DNA of 64,000 nucleotides. Origin: Oscillospiraceae bacterium (GTDB lineage Bacteria > Bacillota > Clostridia > Oscillospirales > Ruminococcaceae). The translations under genes and the position numbers were made by a program. This document shows, in pieces, positions 18,641 to 28,354 of the stretch; position 1 is the stretch's first letter; the number at the start of each line of letters is the position of its first letter. The notes beneath the pieces are model-generated. The model was not told the origin of the DNA. It saw nothing but the letters and a program-made list of their open reading frames with translations, and searched no databases. The stretch is from NCBI GenBank assembly GCA_902790675.1, contig CADASU010000002.1:302730-366729 (forward strand), read 5' to 3'.

Positions 18641-19960
18641 ATGATGATAAAAGTTGGTATGGTGTCGTTAGGTTGCCCTAAAAATCAAATAGATGCAGAA
18701 CATCTTTTAAGCGATATATCTAGAAATAGTCGTTTTAAAATTGTTAATAATCCAGATATTGCTGATGTCGTTATTATTAACACTTGTGCTTTTATAGAAA
18801 GCGCAAAGCAAGAAGCAATCAATACAATTTTAGAATTTGCGGAAAAGAAAAAAGAAAATTTAAAATCAATAATTGTAACAGGTTGTTTAGCTCAAAGATA
18901 TAAAAACGAAATTTTAGAGCAAATTCCCGAGGTTGACGCTGTTTTAGGCTTAGGGTCAAATCAAAATTTACAAAATGCAATAATTGATTCCTTGCAAGGC
19001 AAAAAAATTGCTAAATTTGGAGTAATTGAGTCGCTTTGTTTAGACCATGACCGAATATTAACAACTCCTTCTCATTACGCATATTTAAAAATTGCAGAAG
19101 GATGCGATAACCATTGTACATATTGTGCTATTCCAAAAATTAGAGGAAAATATAGAAGTAGGACAATTGAAAGCATCTTAAAAGAAGCTAAATGGTTAGA
19201 ACAAAAGGGCATAAAAGAATTAATACTTGTAGCTCAGGATACAACATATTATGGCTTTGACATATATGGAAAATATGCGCTATCTGATTTGCTACAACAA
19301 ATATCTAAGTTAAATTTTAAATGGATACGATTTTTATATGCATATCCCGAAAAAATAGATGAAAAATTACTAACGGTTATAAAGGAAAATGATAATATTC
19401 TTCCCTATTTAGATTTACCGATTCAACATATCAATAATGATATTCTCAAAAAAATGAATCGCAAAACAACAAAGCAACAAATTCTTGATAAAATAAAGCT
19501 AATAAAGTCTATTTTGCCAAATGCTATTCTCAGAACAACTCTAATTGTAGGCTTTCCAGGAGAAACAGAAAATCAATTTAATGAACTTGTTGAATTTGTT
19601 AAAACGTCTGATTTTAATAGAATTGGTTGTTTTCCATATTCTCAAGAGGAAGAAACAGCAGCAGCACTTCTTCCAAATCAAATACCAAGTGACGTTAAAG
19701 AAAAGCGCGCTGAAACAATAATGATGGAAACAGAACTTTTACTTGAAAAGCATTGTCAATCTACAATAAATAAAAACATTGAAGTTATAATAGATTATTT
19801 TGAAAATGACTATTATGTTGGCAGAACCACAGCGGACGCCCCAGATATAGATTGCTGTGTTTATATTAGTTCAAATTGCAAGCTAAACGCTGGAGACATA
19901 GTTAAAGTTAAAATATATAAAACAGAGTACGGTAACCTTTTTGGTGAATATACAAAATAA
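18641..19960 (+). CDS. rimO: Ribosomal protein S12 methylthiotransferase RimO
   Basis: A radical-SAM methylthiotransferase that thiomethylates an aspartate of ribosomal protein S12. Of the 439 residues, the N-terminal UPF0004 domain carries three cluster cysteines (LGCPKN, NTCAF, GCLAQ); the radical-SAM core has CDNHCTYCAIP; a C-terminal TRAM domain (from about 375) ends the protein. The SLGCPKNQIDAEH start distinguishes RimO from MiaB. Two ATGs are adjacent; I kept the first. Confidence 0.95.
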   Translation: MMIKVGMVSLGCPKNQIDAEHLLSDISRNSRFKIVNNPDIADVVIINTCAFIESAKQEAINTILEFAEKKKENLKSIIVTGCLAQRYKNEILEQIPEVDAVLGLGSNQNLQNAIIDSLQGKKIAKFGVIESLCLDHDRILTTPSHYAYLKIAEGCDNHCTYCAIPKIRGKYRSRTIESILKEAKWLEQKGIKELILVAQDTTYYGFDIYGKYALSDLLQQISKLNFKWIRFLYAYPEKIDEKLLTVIKENDNILPYLDLPIQHINNDILKKMNRKTTKQQILDKIKLIKSILPNAILRTTLIVGFPGETENQFNELVEFVKTSDFNRIGCFPYSQEEETAAALLPNQIPSDVKEKRAETIMMETELLLEKHCQSTINKNIEVIIDYFENDYYVGRTTADAPDIDCCVYISSNCKLNAGDIVKVKIYKTEYGNLFGEYTK

Positions 19961-19974
19961 ATAAGGAGAATATT

Positions 19975-20532
19975 TTGTCAATGAACCTTCCAAATATGCT
20001 AACTATTTTTAGAATTTTGCTTGTTCCAATATTTGTATTTTTTATGTTAATAAATCCAAATGATAGTTTTTACTTAACGATGTCTCTAATTATTTTTATA
20101 TTAGCATCATTAACTGATGCAATTGATGGGAAAATTGCTAGGAAGTATAATTTAATTACTAATTTTGGAAAATTTATGGATCCCCTCGCTGATAAAATAC
20201 TAGTTATGTCTGCTTTGCTTTGCCTACTAAATTTGAAATTAATCGATGTTGTTATTGTTATTATAATTTTGTCAAGAGAATTTTTAGTAACATCAATTAG
20301 ATTAATTGCTAGTTCAAATGGTAAAGTAATAGCAGCGAATTCTCTTGGAAAGCTGAAAACAATTTTGCAAATTTTAGCAATAATATCATGTTTAATATTT
20401 AAAATTTGTCCATATAACGATGGTTTGTTTTGGACTTATCAATTGTTGTTTATATTATCTGCAACAATAACTATTATATCTGGCGTTGTATATCTGTGGA
20501 AAAACAAAAGTTTTATATGTGATATAAAGTAA
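19975..20532 (+). CDS. pgsA: CDP-diacylglycerol-glycerol-3-phosphate 3-phosphatidyltransferase PgsA
   Basis: PgsA makes phosphatidylglycerol phosphate at the membrane. The 185 residues have the CDP-alcohol phosphatidyltransferase motif D-x2-DG-x2-AR-x8-G-x3-D-x3-D, visible as TDAIDGKIARKYNLITNFG followed by KFMDPLADK, plus about five membrane helices. The start is TTG, 6 bases after AAGGAG; an ATG two codons later is spaced too far. It follows rimO after 14 bases, as in many Clostridia, and is convergent with spoIIE. Confidence 0.93.
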   Translation: MSMNLPNMLTIFRILLVPIFVFFMLINPNDSFYLTMSLIIFILASLTDAIDGKIARKYNLITNFGKFMDPLADKILVMSALLCLLNLKLIDVVIVIIILSREFLVTSIRLIASSNGKVIAANSLGKLKTILQILAIISCLIFKICPYNDGLFWTYQLLFILSATITIISGVVYLWKNKSFICDIK

Positions 20533-20541
20533 TATTTTTTC

Positions 20542-22803
20542 TCAGATGAGTTTAGATACAAGAACAGTTATATCGTCTATATGTTTAGGATCAGAGCGTT
20601 TTTTAGCGCTCTCTATTATTTTTTTTGCTATTTGATCTGCACTTTTATTGTAAATTAAATTCAACTCATCAGATATCCATTCTGTCCCAGATGATGTTGC
20701 GCCATCCGTTACCATAACAATAATATCCCCCTTAGACAGCTTTAGTTCTTTGCTGTCAAAATTTATTCCCTGAATTATACCTATTGGTAAGCTTGTACAC
20801 CCAAATTCCGTAACATTTCCTCTTCTTACAACATAAGAAGATGTTGCTCCCGCTTTTACAAATTTAGTCTTACCCGTATATAAATCTATTGTGCAGGTAT
20901 CTATGGTTGCTAAAGATTCTTCCTTAGACTTAATTGCAAAAGACAAATTTAAAAGTTTTAGGGTAGAATTAAAACCAAATCCTGTCTGAAGAAGTCGCCT
21001 CATGGTTGAACAAGTCATTAAACTATCTACAGCAGCTCTGCTTCCATTACCCATGCCATCGCTTAATAACATATGTGCAAATCCTTTGCCATCCATAAAA
21101 AAGTCATAACTATCACCACAATATGTATTACCATTAGGTAGCGTTTGCATAACTGCAAAATCTACACTTAAGGAAGCCATTTCAAAGAATGATATTTTAT
21201 AACTTTTATTAGCTTTTATTATTGTTGGTAATTCAAGTTGTCTGCCTATAGATTCACTTATAACTTCAACTATTGAATAAATTTCGTTCTTTACGGGCAA
21301 TTCATCTAAATATAAATCAATAGTAAGATGATCAAAGCGGTCTAAAATGCAAGAAATTCCACTGTATTCGATTCCCTTATCTTTTAAAACATTTTTAACA
21401 ATATTAGTTGTTTCATTATCAATTTTTTCAAAGTCAGCCAATTCCTTGCTCATTTCCATAAGCAAATCAGACATTCCAGTAAATTGCTCTGTTGCTATAG
21501 ACCTTGCTTCGTTAATTCTTCTGGAAGTCTGCTCTTTGCATAAAAAGTCTCTATATCCTAAATTTATAGACTGAATTAAACCATTTATTTTACAGCATTT
21601 CTGCTTTAAAAATATTGGAAGATTTTCTGGAATAATTTTTCCATTCTGCCTTAAAATGCCAGATACTTTATTTAAAGAGCGCATAGTTTCATTGTAAGAA
21701 GTAATCCAGCAAAATGTGTTTAACCCACAGCTTTTGCATACATCATTTGCAGTTTTTACATATATATCTGATATGTCTCTATATGTAATTTTATCCAACT
21801 TTTTTGCGCATTCTTGAATATTATCTTGCAAGTCTAATAATGTTTTAGCTGTAAACTGCAGTTTTAAAGACATATCATCATTACCAATGAAATTAGAATT
21901 AAAATTTTTTAAACTATTCTTTCCTATAATATTTTTAAAAATATCTACAGGTATTATACAAGCCACACAAGCCGCTATGCATATTTCAATAAAACTGTTT
22001 ATACTAATTCCTCCGAAAAATCCACATCCAAGCAAATATGTTCCAATGAACACAACAGATTGCACAGCTTTTCCCAAAGGCTTAAAAATTCCAGCAATAA
22101 AACCAGAAACAGTAATTATGGCTCCAATTATTGCAAAATCTTTAGTGAAAAGAACTAAACCAATAGTTGCTACAATTCCAACAGCTGCCCCACCACTAAC
22201 ACCAACTAAAATAGCTGCTTGAATTACTAAAATAGCAGCCAACAATCTGCCAAAGTTAAAATTAGAAAAATTTAAATTACACAAAGAAATTAAAACCGCA
22301 ACAGCAATAATAGATAATCCTATAAAATCAGATGATTTTCTTACATTAAAATTAACTTTTTTCAAACTACATTTAAATAAAACTGTAAAGCTTCCAATTA
22401 ATATTACTTCTGCATATATCATAATAAGTGTTCCAAACCCTACTGGATGCATAATCATAGAAATAATACTTGGCGTTGCAAAAGATATAATAGAAAAAAT
22501 TGCATTCCAGAAATTAGATTTAACGTCAAAAAATATTTTTAAAATTATACCTATAACAAGCGCACAAATATACACTTCGCCATTAAAAGTGTTAAAGCAA
22601 AATATTGCTCCAAATATTCCACCTAGAAAAGAAAAGATTGCTAATTTTTTAGGCAAAGACATAGAAAAAGCAATACAAAATGGTGAAAACATTCCCGCTA
22701 TTTTAGCAAAACTCATGACAAATCCAATAATAAAAAAGCAAATTTTTTCTATAACTTGTGCCATACTTTCAGTACCCGTATATTTTAATATTTTCTCTTT
22801 CAT
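20542..22803 (-). CDS. spoIIE: Stage II sporulation protein E (PP2C phosphatase)
   Basis: SpoIIE dephosphorylates SpoIIAA to activate sigma-F in the forespore and acts at the polar septum. The N-terminal about 300 of 753 residues contain roughly ten membrane helices. A central region has paired cysteines (CKSCGLNTFCW). The C-terminal PP2C domain (about 540-753) has GDSYDFF, LLSDGMGNG, MVTDGATSS and the final HIDDITVLV, with the metal-binding Asp residues present. ATG at 22801-22803 is preferred over 22810-22812, which abuts AAAAGG. It indicates an endospore-forming lineage. Confidence 0.93.
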   Translation of the reverse strand: MKEKILKYTGTESMAQVIEKICFFIIGFVMSFAKIAGMFSPFCIAFSMSLPKKLAIFSFLGGIFGAIFCFNTFNGEVYICALVIGIILKIFFDVKSNFWNAIFSIISFATPSIISMIMHPVGFGTLIMIYAEVILIGSFTVLFKCSLKKVNFNVRKSSDFIGLSIIAVAVLISLCNLNFSNFNFGRLLAAILVIQAAILVGVSGGAAVGIVATIGLVLFTKDFAIIGAIITVSGFIAGIFKPLGKAVQSVVFIGTYLLGCGFFGGISINSFIEICIAACVACIIPVDIFKNIIGKNSLKNFNSNFIGNDDMSLKLQFTAKTLLDLQDNIQECAKKLDKITYRDISDIYVKTANDVCKSCGLNTFCWITSYNETMRSLNKVSGILRQNGKIIPENLPIFLKQKCCKINGLIQSINLGYRDFLCKEQTSRRINEARSIATEQFTGMSDLLMEMSKELADFEKIDNETTNIVKNVLKDKGIEYSGISCILDRFDHLTIDLYLDELPVKNEIYSIVEVISESIGRQLELPTIIKANKSYKISFFEMASLSVDFAVMQTLPNGNTYCGDSYDFFMDGKGFAHMLLSDGMGNGSRAAVDSLMTCSTMRRLLQTGFGFNSTLKLLNLSFAIKSKEESLATIDTCTIDLYTGKTKFVKAGATSSYVVRRGNVTEFGCTSLPIGIIQGINFDSKELKLSKGDIIVMVTDGATSSGTEWISDELNLIYNKSADQIAKKIIESAKKRSDPKHIDDITVLVSKLI

Positions 22804-22894
22804 TTCCACCATCCTTTTACATAAATTACAATCTAAATATTTTTTTAATAATCATACACCTCGTTTTTTAAAAATCATGTCAATGTTTGCAAAC

Positions 22895-22933
22895 AAAAAA
22901 TTAGTGCATAAATAAAAACTAACAATGCACTAA
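22895..22933 (-). terminator. Intrinsic terminator of the queA-tgt unit
   Basis: TTAGTGCAT at 22901-22909 pairs perfectly with ATGCACTAA at 22925-22933. Read on the minus strand the hairpin is followed by a run of six T, placing it just after the tgt stop. Confidence 0.8.
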
Positions 22934-22968
22934 CTTTAAATTTAAATATTCTATTTTAATTATTAGGC

Positions 22969-24105
22969 CTATATTCTTTCATCCAATATAGAAACATTTT
23001 GCTCTCTAAACTGCCCAAAAGTTGATGTATTTATAGCATCTCTAATTTTTTCCATAAGAGTATTGTAAAAGTATAAATTGTGCATTACACAAAGCCTGGA
23101 TGCTAAAACTTCTTTTGATTTAAGTAAATGTCTCAAATATGCACGAGAATATCTTTTACAAACCGGACAATCACAATTAATGTCTATAGGATTGGAATCA
23201 GTTTCATATTTCAAATTTAATAAATTTCTAACTCCATCCCAAGTATTTACATGCCCGTGCCTTGCATTCCTCGACGGCATAACACAGTCAAACATATCTA
23301 CACCGCGATATACGGCCTCAATTATATTTCCTGGCTTTCCCACTCCCATAAGATATCTTGGTTTATCTTCAGGCATAAACGGTTCAACCTGTTCTATTAT
23401 TTCATACATTTCCTCTTTGGTTTCTCCAACTGCCAGTCCTCCAATGGCATATCCATCACAATTTAGCTGAGCTATTTGATTCATATTCTTTTTTCTTATG
23501 TCTGCAAAAGTTGATCCCTGATTAATTCCAAATAAAAGTTGATTTGGATTTAATGTTTCTTGATTGGAATTTAGAATCTGCATCTGCTTAAGACATCTTT
23601 CAAGCCACCTAACAGTTCTATCACATGATGCTTCTGTATAGCTTCTTGTTGATGGATTTTCAATGCATTCATCAAATGCCATAGCTATAGTTGAACCCAA
23701 GTTAGACTGAATTTGCATACTCTGCTCAGGACCCATAAAAATTTTTCTACCATCCACATGTGATGAAAAATATACTCCCTCTTCCTCAATACGACGAATT
23801 TTAGCTAAAGAAAAAACTTGAAATCCTCCACTGTCTGTTAAAATAGGTCTATCCCAAACCATAAGCTTATGAAGCCCACCCATTTTTCTAATTACTTCAT
23901 CTCCAGGCCTAATATGTAAATGATATGTATTACATAATTCTACTTGACATTTTAAATTCATCAAGTCCCACGAAGAAAGCCCACCCTTAATTGCAGCTGA
24001 AGTTCCAACATTCATAAAACATGGTGTTTTAAAAACTCCATGTACAGTATTAACTTCCCCTAATCGAGCGGTATTTTCTTTTTTTATTAATTTAAATATA
24101 CTCAT
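22969..24105 (-). CDS. tgt: Queuine/preQ1 tRNA-guanine transglycosylase
   Basis: Tgt swaps guanine-34 of GUN-anticodon tRNAs for preQ1. The 378 residues show the nucleophile region (ILTDSGGFQVFSL; MPSRNARHG with the catalytic Asp in FDCVMPSRNA), GGLAVGE, and the zinc ligands CDCPVC...H near the C-terminus. An in-frame TTG at 24120 exists, but the ATG at 24103-24105 is correctly spaced from GGAG. It follows queA on the same strand, so two queuosine steps form one transcript. Confidence 0.96.
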   Translation of the reverse strand: MSIFKLIKKENTARLGEVNTVHGVFKTPCFMNVGTSAAIKGGLSSWDLMNLKCQVELCNTYHLHIRPGDEVIRKMGGLHKLMVWDRPILTDSGGFQVFSLAKIRRIEEEGVYFSSHVDGRKIFMGPEQSMQIQSNLGSTIAMAFDECIENPSTRSYTEASCDRTVRWLERCLKQMQILNSNQETLNPNQLLFGINQGSTFADIRKKNMNQIAQLNCDGYAIGGLAVGETKEEMYEIIEQVEPFMPEDKPRYLMGVGKPGNIIEAVYRGVDMFDCVMPSRNARHGHVNTWDGVRNLLNLKYETDSNPIDINCDCPVCKRYSRAYLRHLLKSKEVLASRLCVMHNLYFYNTLMEKIRDAINTSTFGQFREQNVSILDERI

Positions 24106-24156
24106 ATTATATATCTCCAAGCAACAATTTTAAACTAAATATTTCATAGATAAATT

Positions 24157-25179
24157 TTAAACAATCACCATAGCATCACCAAAACTGAAAAATCTATATT
24201 TTTTATTAACAGCAATTTCATAAGCTTTCATAGTATTTTCATAACCAGCAAAAGCACTAACTAGCATTATAAGAGTGCTCTCAGGAAGGTGAAAATTTGT
24301 AACTAAACAATCAACAACATTAAACTGAAAACCTGGATATATAAATATATCAGTCGACCCACTGTCTTCACATACACAATCATTCTTTAAATAAGAACTT
24401 TCCAACGTTCTGCAGCTTGTTGTTCCAACACAAAAAACTCTCTTACCATTTTTTTTAGTCATATTTATTAAATCAGCAGTTTTTTGAGGCAAATAATAAT
24501 TTTCAGAATGCATCTTGTGTTTAACTATTTCTCTAACTTTAACTGGCCTGAATGTTCCTAGGCCAACATGCAATGTAACATATCCAATATTAATCCCTTT
24601 ATCTTTCAACTTTTCTAGCATCTCTTGTGTAAAATGCAACCCTGCAGTCGGAGCAGCTGCCGAACCAATTTCACGTGAATATATAGTTTGATATCTTTCA
24701 TTGTCGTCTAACTTTTCTAAAATATAAGGCGGCAAAGGCATGCTCCCTATTTCATCTAATATGGAATAAAAATTTCCATCATAATAAAATTTAACTAATT
24801 TTTTTCCGTCCCCTAATTCTTCTAGTACTTCTGATTTTAATTTATCTGAAAAATTAAAACACGTTCCCACTTTTGCTTTGCGAGCTGGTTTACATATAAT
24901 TTCCCAAACATCATTTTGCCTTTGCTTTAGCAAGAGATATTCTATAGACCCTCCCGTTTTTTCTCTTTTACCATATAATCTGGCGGGCAAAACTCTAGAA
25001 TCATTCAAAATTAAGCAATCACCTTCATCTAATATATCGCACAAATCATAAAATTTTAAATGTGATATATCTCCAGTTTTTCTATTTAATTTAAGCAATT
25101 TAGAATGATCTCTTTCTTTAACAGGATGCTGAGCAATTTGATCCTGCGGTAATTCAAAATAAAAATCCTCTGTTTTCAT
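24157..25179 (-). CDS. queA: S-adenosylmethionine:tRNA ribosyltransferase-isomerase QueA
   Basis: QueA transfers and isomerises the ribosyl of SAM onto preQ1-tRNA, making epoxyqueuosine. The 340-residue form starting MKTEDFYFELP fits the family; the frame is open 18 codons further (to 25233), but AAAGGA sits 9 bases before this ATG. Signature stretches are RDHSKLL, LNDSRVLPARL, GSAAAPTAGLHFT, VTLHVGLGTFRPV, GTTSCRTLES and TNFHLPESTLIMLVSAF. It is the first gene of the queA-tgt unit. Confidence 0.96.
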   Translation of the reverse strand: MKTEDFYFELPQDQIAQHPVKERDHSKLLKLNRKTGDISHLKFYDLCDILDEGDCLILNDSRVLPARLYGKREKTGGSIEYLLLKQRQNDVWEIICKPARKAKVGTCFNFSDKLKSEVLEELGDGKKLVKFYYDGNFYSILDEIGSMPLPPYILEKLDDNERYQTIYSREIGSAAAPTAGLHFTQEMLEKLKDKGINIGYVTLHVGLGTFRPVKVREIVKHKMHSENYYLPQKTADLINMTKKNGKRVFCVGTTSCRTLESSYLKNDCVCEDSGSTDIFIYPGFQFNVVDCLVTNFHLPESTLIMLVSAFAGYENTMKAYEIAVNKKYRFFSFGDAMVIV

Positions 25180-25330
25180 AAAAAATTGTCCTTTACAATG
25201 TTCGATTATTTTTTTACATAATCCACATAACATTATAGTTTATTCAACTCATTTTGTAAAACAATATTGTTTTTATTAAATCTTTTATTTTATGCCAATT
25301 TTAACAAAAATATGTCTAAAAAATCACAAC

Positions 25331-25359
25331 TTGACATTATCATTTACAAATGATAACAT
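25331..25359 (+). promoter_or_regulatory. asd-dapA-dapB promoter with palindromic operator in spacer
   Basis: TTGACA at 25331-25336 and TAACAT at 25354-25359 are 17 bases apart. The spacer is almost filled by the inverted repeat TTATCATTTACAAATGATAA (25337-25356), with 9-base perfect arms and a 2-base centre. Binding there would occlude RNA polymerase. The leader to asd is about 140 bases, too short for a lysine riboswitch, and I see none of its motifs. The regulator is not in the neighbourhood. Confidence 0.6.
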
Positions 25360-25506
25360 GAAACATGCTTAATTATTGTATAGATAATATTAGTTAATAT
25401 AATATATTTAAACTAATTTATAATTTGATTTTTATTTATTACAATTAAAATATATATAACAATATTTAGCTAAAAATCATATAAAGCTAATATGGAGGTT
25501 CATTAT

Positions 25507-26586
25507 ATGAAAACTTTTAATGTTGGAATTATAGGTGCCACAGGCATGGTTGGCCAACGATTTTTGATATTATTGGAAAATCACCCTTGGTTTAATGTTA
25601 AAATGCTTGCTGCATCTAGCAATAGCGCTGGAAAAAAATACGCAGATGTAATGAATAATAGATGGAAATTAAATAAACCCATTCCAGAATTCGCTAAGAA
25701 TATGATAGTTTTAGATGCTCAAAAAGATATCAAAAAGATTGCTAATGAAGTTGACTTTGTTTTTTGTGCAGTAAACATGAAAAAAGAAGAGATAAAATTA
25801 TTAGAAGAAGCATATGCTACCTATGAATGTCCTGTAATTTCAAACAACTCTGCTAATAGAAAAACTCCCGATGTTCCAATGATTATTCCAGAAATAAATC
25901 CAGATCACGCCAATATAATACCATATCAGCGTAAAAGACTTGGAACAAAAAAAGGCTTTATTGCGGTTAAGTCTAATTGTTCAATCCAAAGCTATGTTCC
26001 TGCAATATCTCCACTTCTAAAATATAAGCCAACAAAAATATTAGCTTGTACATATCAAGCTATATCTGGAGCAGGAAAAACTTTTGATAGTTGGCCCGAA
26101 ATGAATGATAATGTTATTCCTTACATTGGCGGCGAAGAAGAAAAATCTGAGTTGGAGCCGCTAAAAGTTTGGGGAAACTTGGAAAACAATCAAATTAAAC
26201 CAACAAATTCTATTTCAATAACAACACAATGTATTCGAGTTCCTGTGTCAGATGGCCATACAGCCGCTGTTTTCGTTAGTTTTAAGGAAAAGCCTACAAT
26301 TGAGCAAATAAAAAGTCTGTGGGATGATTTTGCTGGCAAACCTCAATTATTAAAATTACCAAGTGCTCCTAAAAAATTTTTAAATTACTTCGAGCAAAAC
26401 GATAGGCCTCAAGCCAAATTAGATAGAGCCTTGGAAAATGGAATGGCCATAAGCATTGGCAGATTAAGACCCGATACACAATATGATTATAAATTTGTTT
26501 GCTTATCCCACAACACTATTCGCGGAGCGGCTGGCGGCGCTGTTTTGATGGCAGAACTATTAGCTGAGCAAGGTTATTTAAAATGA
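25507..26586 (+). CDS. asd: Aspartate-semialdehyde dehydrogenase (archaeal/fungal-type)
   Basis: It reduces aspartyl phosphate to aspartate semialdehyde for lysine, diaminopimelate, threonine and methionine synthesis. The 359 residues begin MKTFNVGIIGATGMVGQRF (NADP-binding loop). The catalytic Cys is in KSNCSIQSY, and AISGAGKTFDSWPEM plus GGEEEKSELEPLKVWG mark the archaeal/fungal-type branch rather than the common bacterial one. The final part has CIRVPVSDGHTAAV. The ATG at 25507 follows GGAGG; an in-frame ATG at 25492 overlaps that site. First gene of a diaminopimelate operon. Confidence 0.94.
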   Translation: MKTFNVGIIGATGMVGQRFLILLENHPWFNVKMLAASSNSAGKKYADVMNNRWKLNKPIPEFAKNMIVLDAQKDIKKIANEVDFVFCAVNMKKEEIKLLEEAYATYECPVISNNSANRKTPDVPMIIPEINPDHANIIPYQRKRLGTKKGFIAVKSNCSIQSYVPAISPLLKYKPTKILACTYQAISGAGKTFDSWPEMNDNVIPYIGGEEEKSELEPLKVWGNLENNQIKPTNSISITTQCIRVPVSDGHTAAVFVSFKEKPTIEQIKSLWDDFAGKPQLLKLPSAPKKFLNYFEQNDRPQAKLDRALENGMAISIGRLRPDTQYDYKFVCLSHNTIRGAAGGAVLMAELLAEQGYLK

Positions 26587-26633
26587 ATATATTGGCAATT
26601 TTTAACAACAATTAAATGAAATGAGGAATTCAC

Positions 26634-27521
26634 ATGAATAATGTTTTATTTGAAGGCGCTGGAGTGGCGCTAATAACTCCTATGAAAGAAGATGGCTCAG
26701 TTAATTATCAAAAGTTAAAAGAATTAGTAAATTGGCAAATTGAAAACAAAACAGATGCCATTATAGCTTGTGGAACAACAGGTGAATCTTCTACATTAGA
26801 TGATAAAGAGCATCGCAAAGTTATTGAAGAAGTTGTAAAAGAAACAAACGGCAGAGTTCCTGTAATTGCTGGAACAGGCAGCAATAATACTCAATATGCT
26901 ATAGAATTATCAAAAGAAGCTGAAAAATTAGGAGCTGATGGTGTTTTAATTGTTAGTCCTTATTATAATAAATCATCTCAGCTAGGTCTTGTTAAACACT
27001 ATTCCGCCATTGCAGATAGCATAAATATTCCTTTAATTATATATGATGTTCCATCAAGAACAGGATGTAAAATAAGCATAGACACATTTAAAACTTTGGC
27101 TAATCACGAAAATATTGTTGGTGTTAAAGCAGCATCTGGCGTAATATCTGATATTGCGACATTAGCAGCTGAATGTGGCGATAAGCTTACAATATACTCT
27201 GGTAATGATGATCAGATCGTTCCAATCATGTCGCTTGGAGGAAAAGGAGTTATTTCGGTTATTTCAAACGTTATTCCTAAAGAAACACACGATATTTGCC
27301 AGCTATATTTAGACGGAGAATGCCATAAAAGTACGAAAATGCAACTTGACTTTATTGATCTTGCTCACAAATTATTTATAGATGTAAATCCTATTCCTGT
27401 AAAAGATGCTATGAACATGATGGGAATGGAAGTTGGCCCTTGTAGGCTGCCGCTGTGTTCATTAGACAAAAATAAAATGGATATACTAAAATCCTGCTTG
27501 AAAAAATATAACTTGATATAA
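26634..27521 (+). CDS. dapA: 4-hydroxy-tetrahydrodipicolinate synthase
   Basis: DapA condenses pyruvate with aspartate semialdehyde. The 295-residue TIM barrel shows GTTGESSTL, VIAGTGSNNT, the tyrosine in YYNKSSQLG, IIYDVPSRTG and the Schiff-base lysine in VGVKAASG. NPIPVKDAMNMMG closes the barrel. It lies between asd and dapB in an operon. Confidence 0.97.
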   Translation: MNNVLFEGAGVALITPMKEDGSVNYQKLKELVNWQIENKTDAIIACGTTGESSTLDDKEHRKVIEEVVKETNGRVPVIAGTGSNNTQYAIELSKEAEKLGADGVLIVSPYYNKSSQLGLVKHYSAIADSINIPLIIYDVPSRTGCKISIDTFKTLANHENIVGVKAASGVISDIATLAAECGDKLTIYSGNDDQIVPIMSLGGKGVISVISNVIPKETHDICQLYLDGECHKSTKMQLDFIDLAHKLFIDVNPIPVKDAMNMMGMEVGPCRLPLCSLDKNKMDILKSCLKKYNLI

Positions 27522-27553
27522 ATTTTAATTTTAATATAAAGGAGAATCGAGTT

Positions 27554-28300
27554 TTGGTTTCAATCATTTTAAGTGGTGCTAATGGAAAAATGGGACATGT
27601 GGTTGCTGATCTTGTATTAAATAATGAAGAATGTAAAATTGTCGCTGGCGTGGATGTTAGCGGCAAAAATGAATGTGATTTCCCTGTCTATAAAAATTTT
27701 GATAATATAACAGGAGACGTAATCATAGACTTTTCTCATCCTAGTGCTTTAGATAGCATATTAAATTTTGCAATAAAAAACAAAATTGGAGTTGTTTTAG
27801 CAACAACAGGCTACTCAAAAGAACATATAGACAAAATAAAAGAAGCTTCAAAAATAATCCCGATTTTTTTTACTTTTAATATGTCTTTAGGAATAAATTT
27901 ATTGGTGAATTTAGCGAAAAAAGCATATTCGGTATTAGGTGAAAATTTCGATATAGAGATAATTGAAAAACATCACAATCAAAAGATAGATGCTCCCAGT
28001 GGAACAGCAATAATGCTAGCGGAAGCAATTAATGGGGAAGCTAACAATGCATACAAATTTGTGTTTGACAGACATAATATTAGACATGAAAGAAATAATA
28101 AAGAATTGGGCATACATACCATTAGAGGCGGAACAATAGTTGGGGAGCACGAAGTAATTTTTGCTGGCAAAGATGAAATTGTAACCCTATCTCACAGCGC
28201 AAGAAGCAAAGATATTTTTGCGGTCGGCTCAATTAAAGCTGCTTGTTTTATTAAAGATAAACCTGCTGGATTATACAATATGAGTCACTTAATCTCTTAA
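27554..28300 (+). CDS. dapB: 4-hydroxy-tetrahydrodipicolinate reductase
   Basis: DapB reduces the DapA product toward diaminopimelate using NAD(P)H. Of the 248 residues, SGANGKMGHVV is the cofactor loop, ATTGYS follows, the catalytic region is EKHHNQKIDAPSGTA, and IRGGTIVGEHEVIFAG is the substrate strand. The start is TTG with AAGGAGAAT upstream. Last gene of the asd-dapA-dapB unit, followed by a perfect hairpin terminator. Confidence 0.97.
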   Translation: MVSIILSGANGKMGHVVADLVLNNEECKIVAGVDVSGKNECDFPVYKNFDNITGDVIIDFSHPSALDSILNFAIKNKIGVVLATTGYSKEHIDKIKEASKIIPIFFTFNMSLGINLLVNLAKKAYSVLGENFDIEIIEKHHNQKIDAPSGTAIMLAEAINGEANNAYKFVFDRHNIRHERNNKELGIHTIRGGTIVGEHEVIFAGKDEIVTLSHSARSKDIFAVGSIKAACFIKDKPAGLYNMSHLIS

Positions 28301-28303
28301 TAA

Positions 28304-28350
28304 CAAATTAAAAATAGACACCAAAAAATATGATGTCTATTTTTAATTTG
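28304..28350. terminator. Bidirectional terminator between dapB and the cyclophilin gene
   Basis: CAAATTAAAAATAGACA (28304-28320) and TGTCTATTTTTAATTTG (28334-28350) form a perfect 17-base inverted repeat with a 13-base loop. The A- and T-rich outer stem lets it terminate the two convergent genes. Confidence 0.85.
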
Positions 28351-28354
28351 TATT

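Noticed and set aside
25234..25506. Lysine riboswitch before asd
   Set aside because: The leader is only about 140 bases and lacks the conserved lysine-aptamer motifs and a terminator hairpin.
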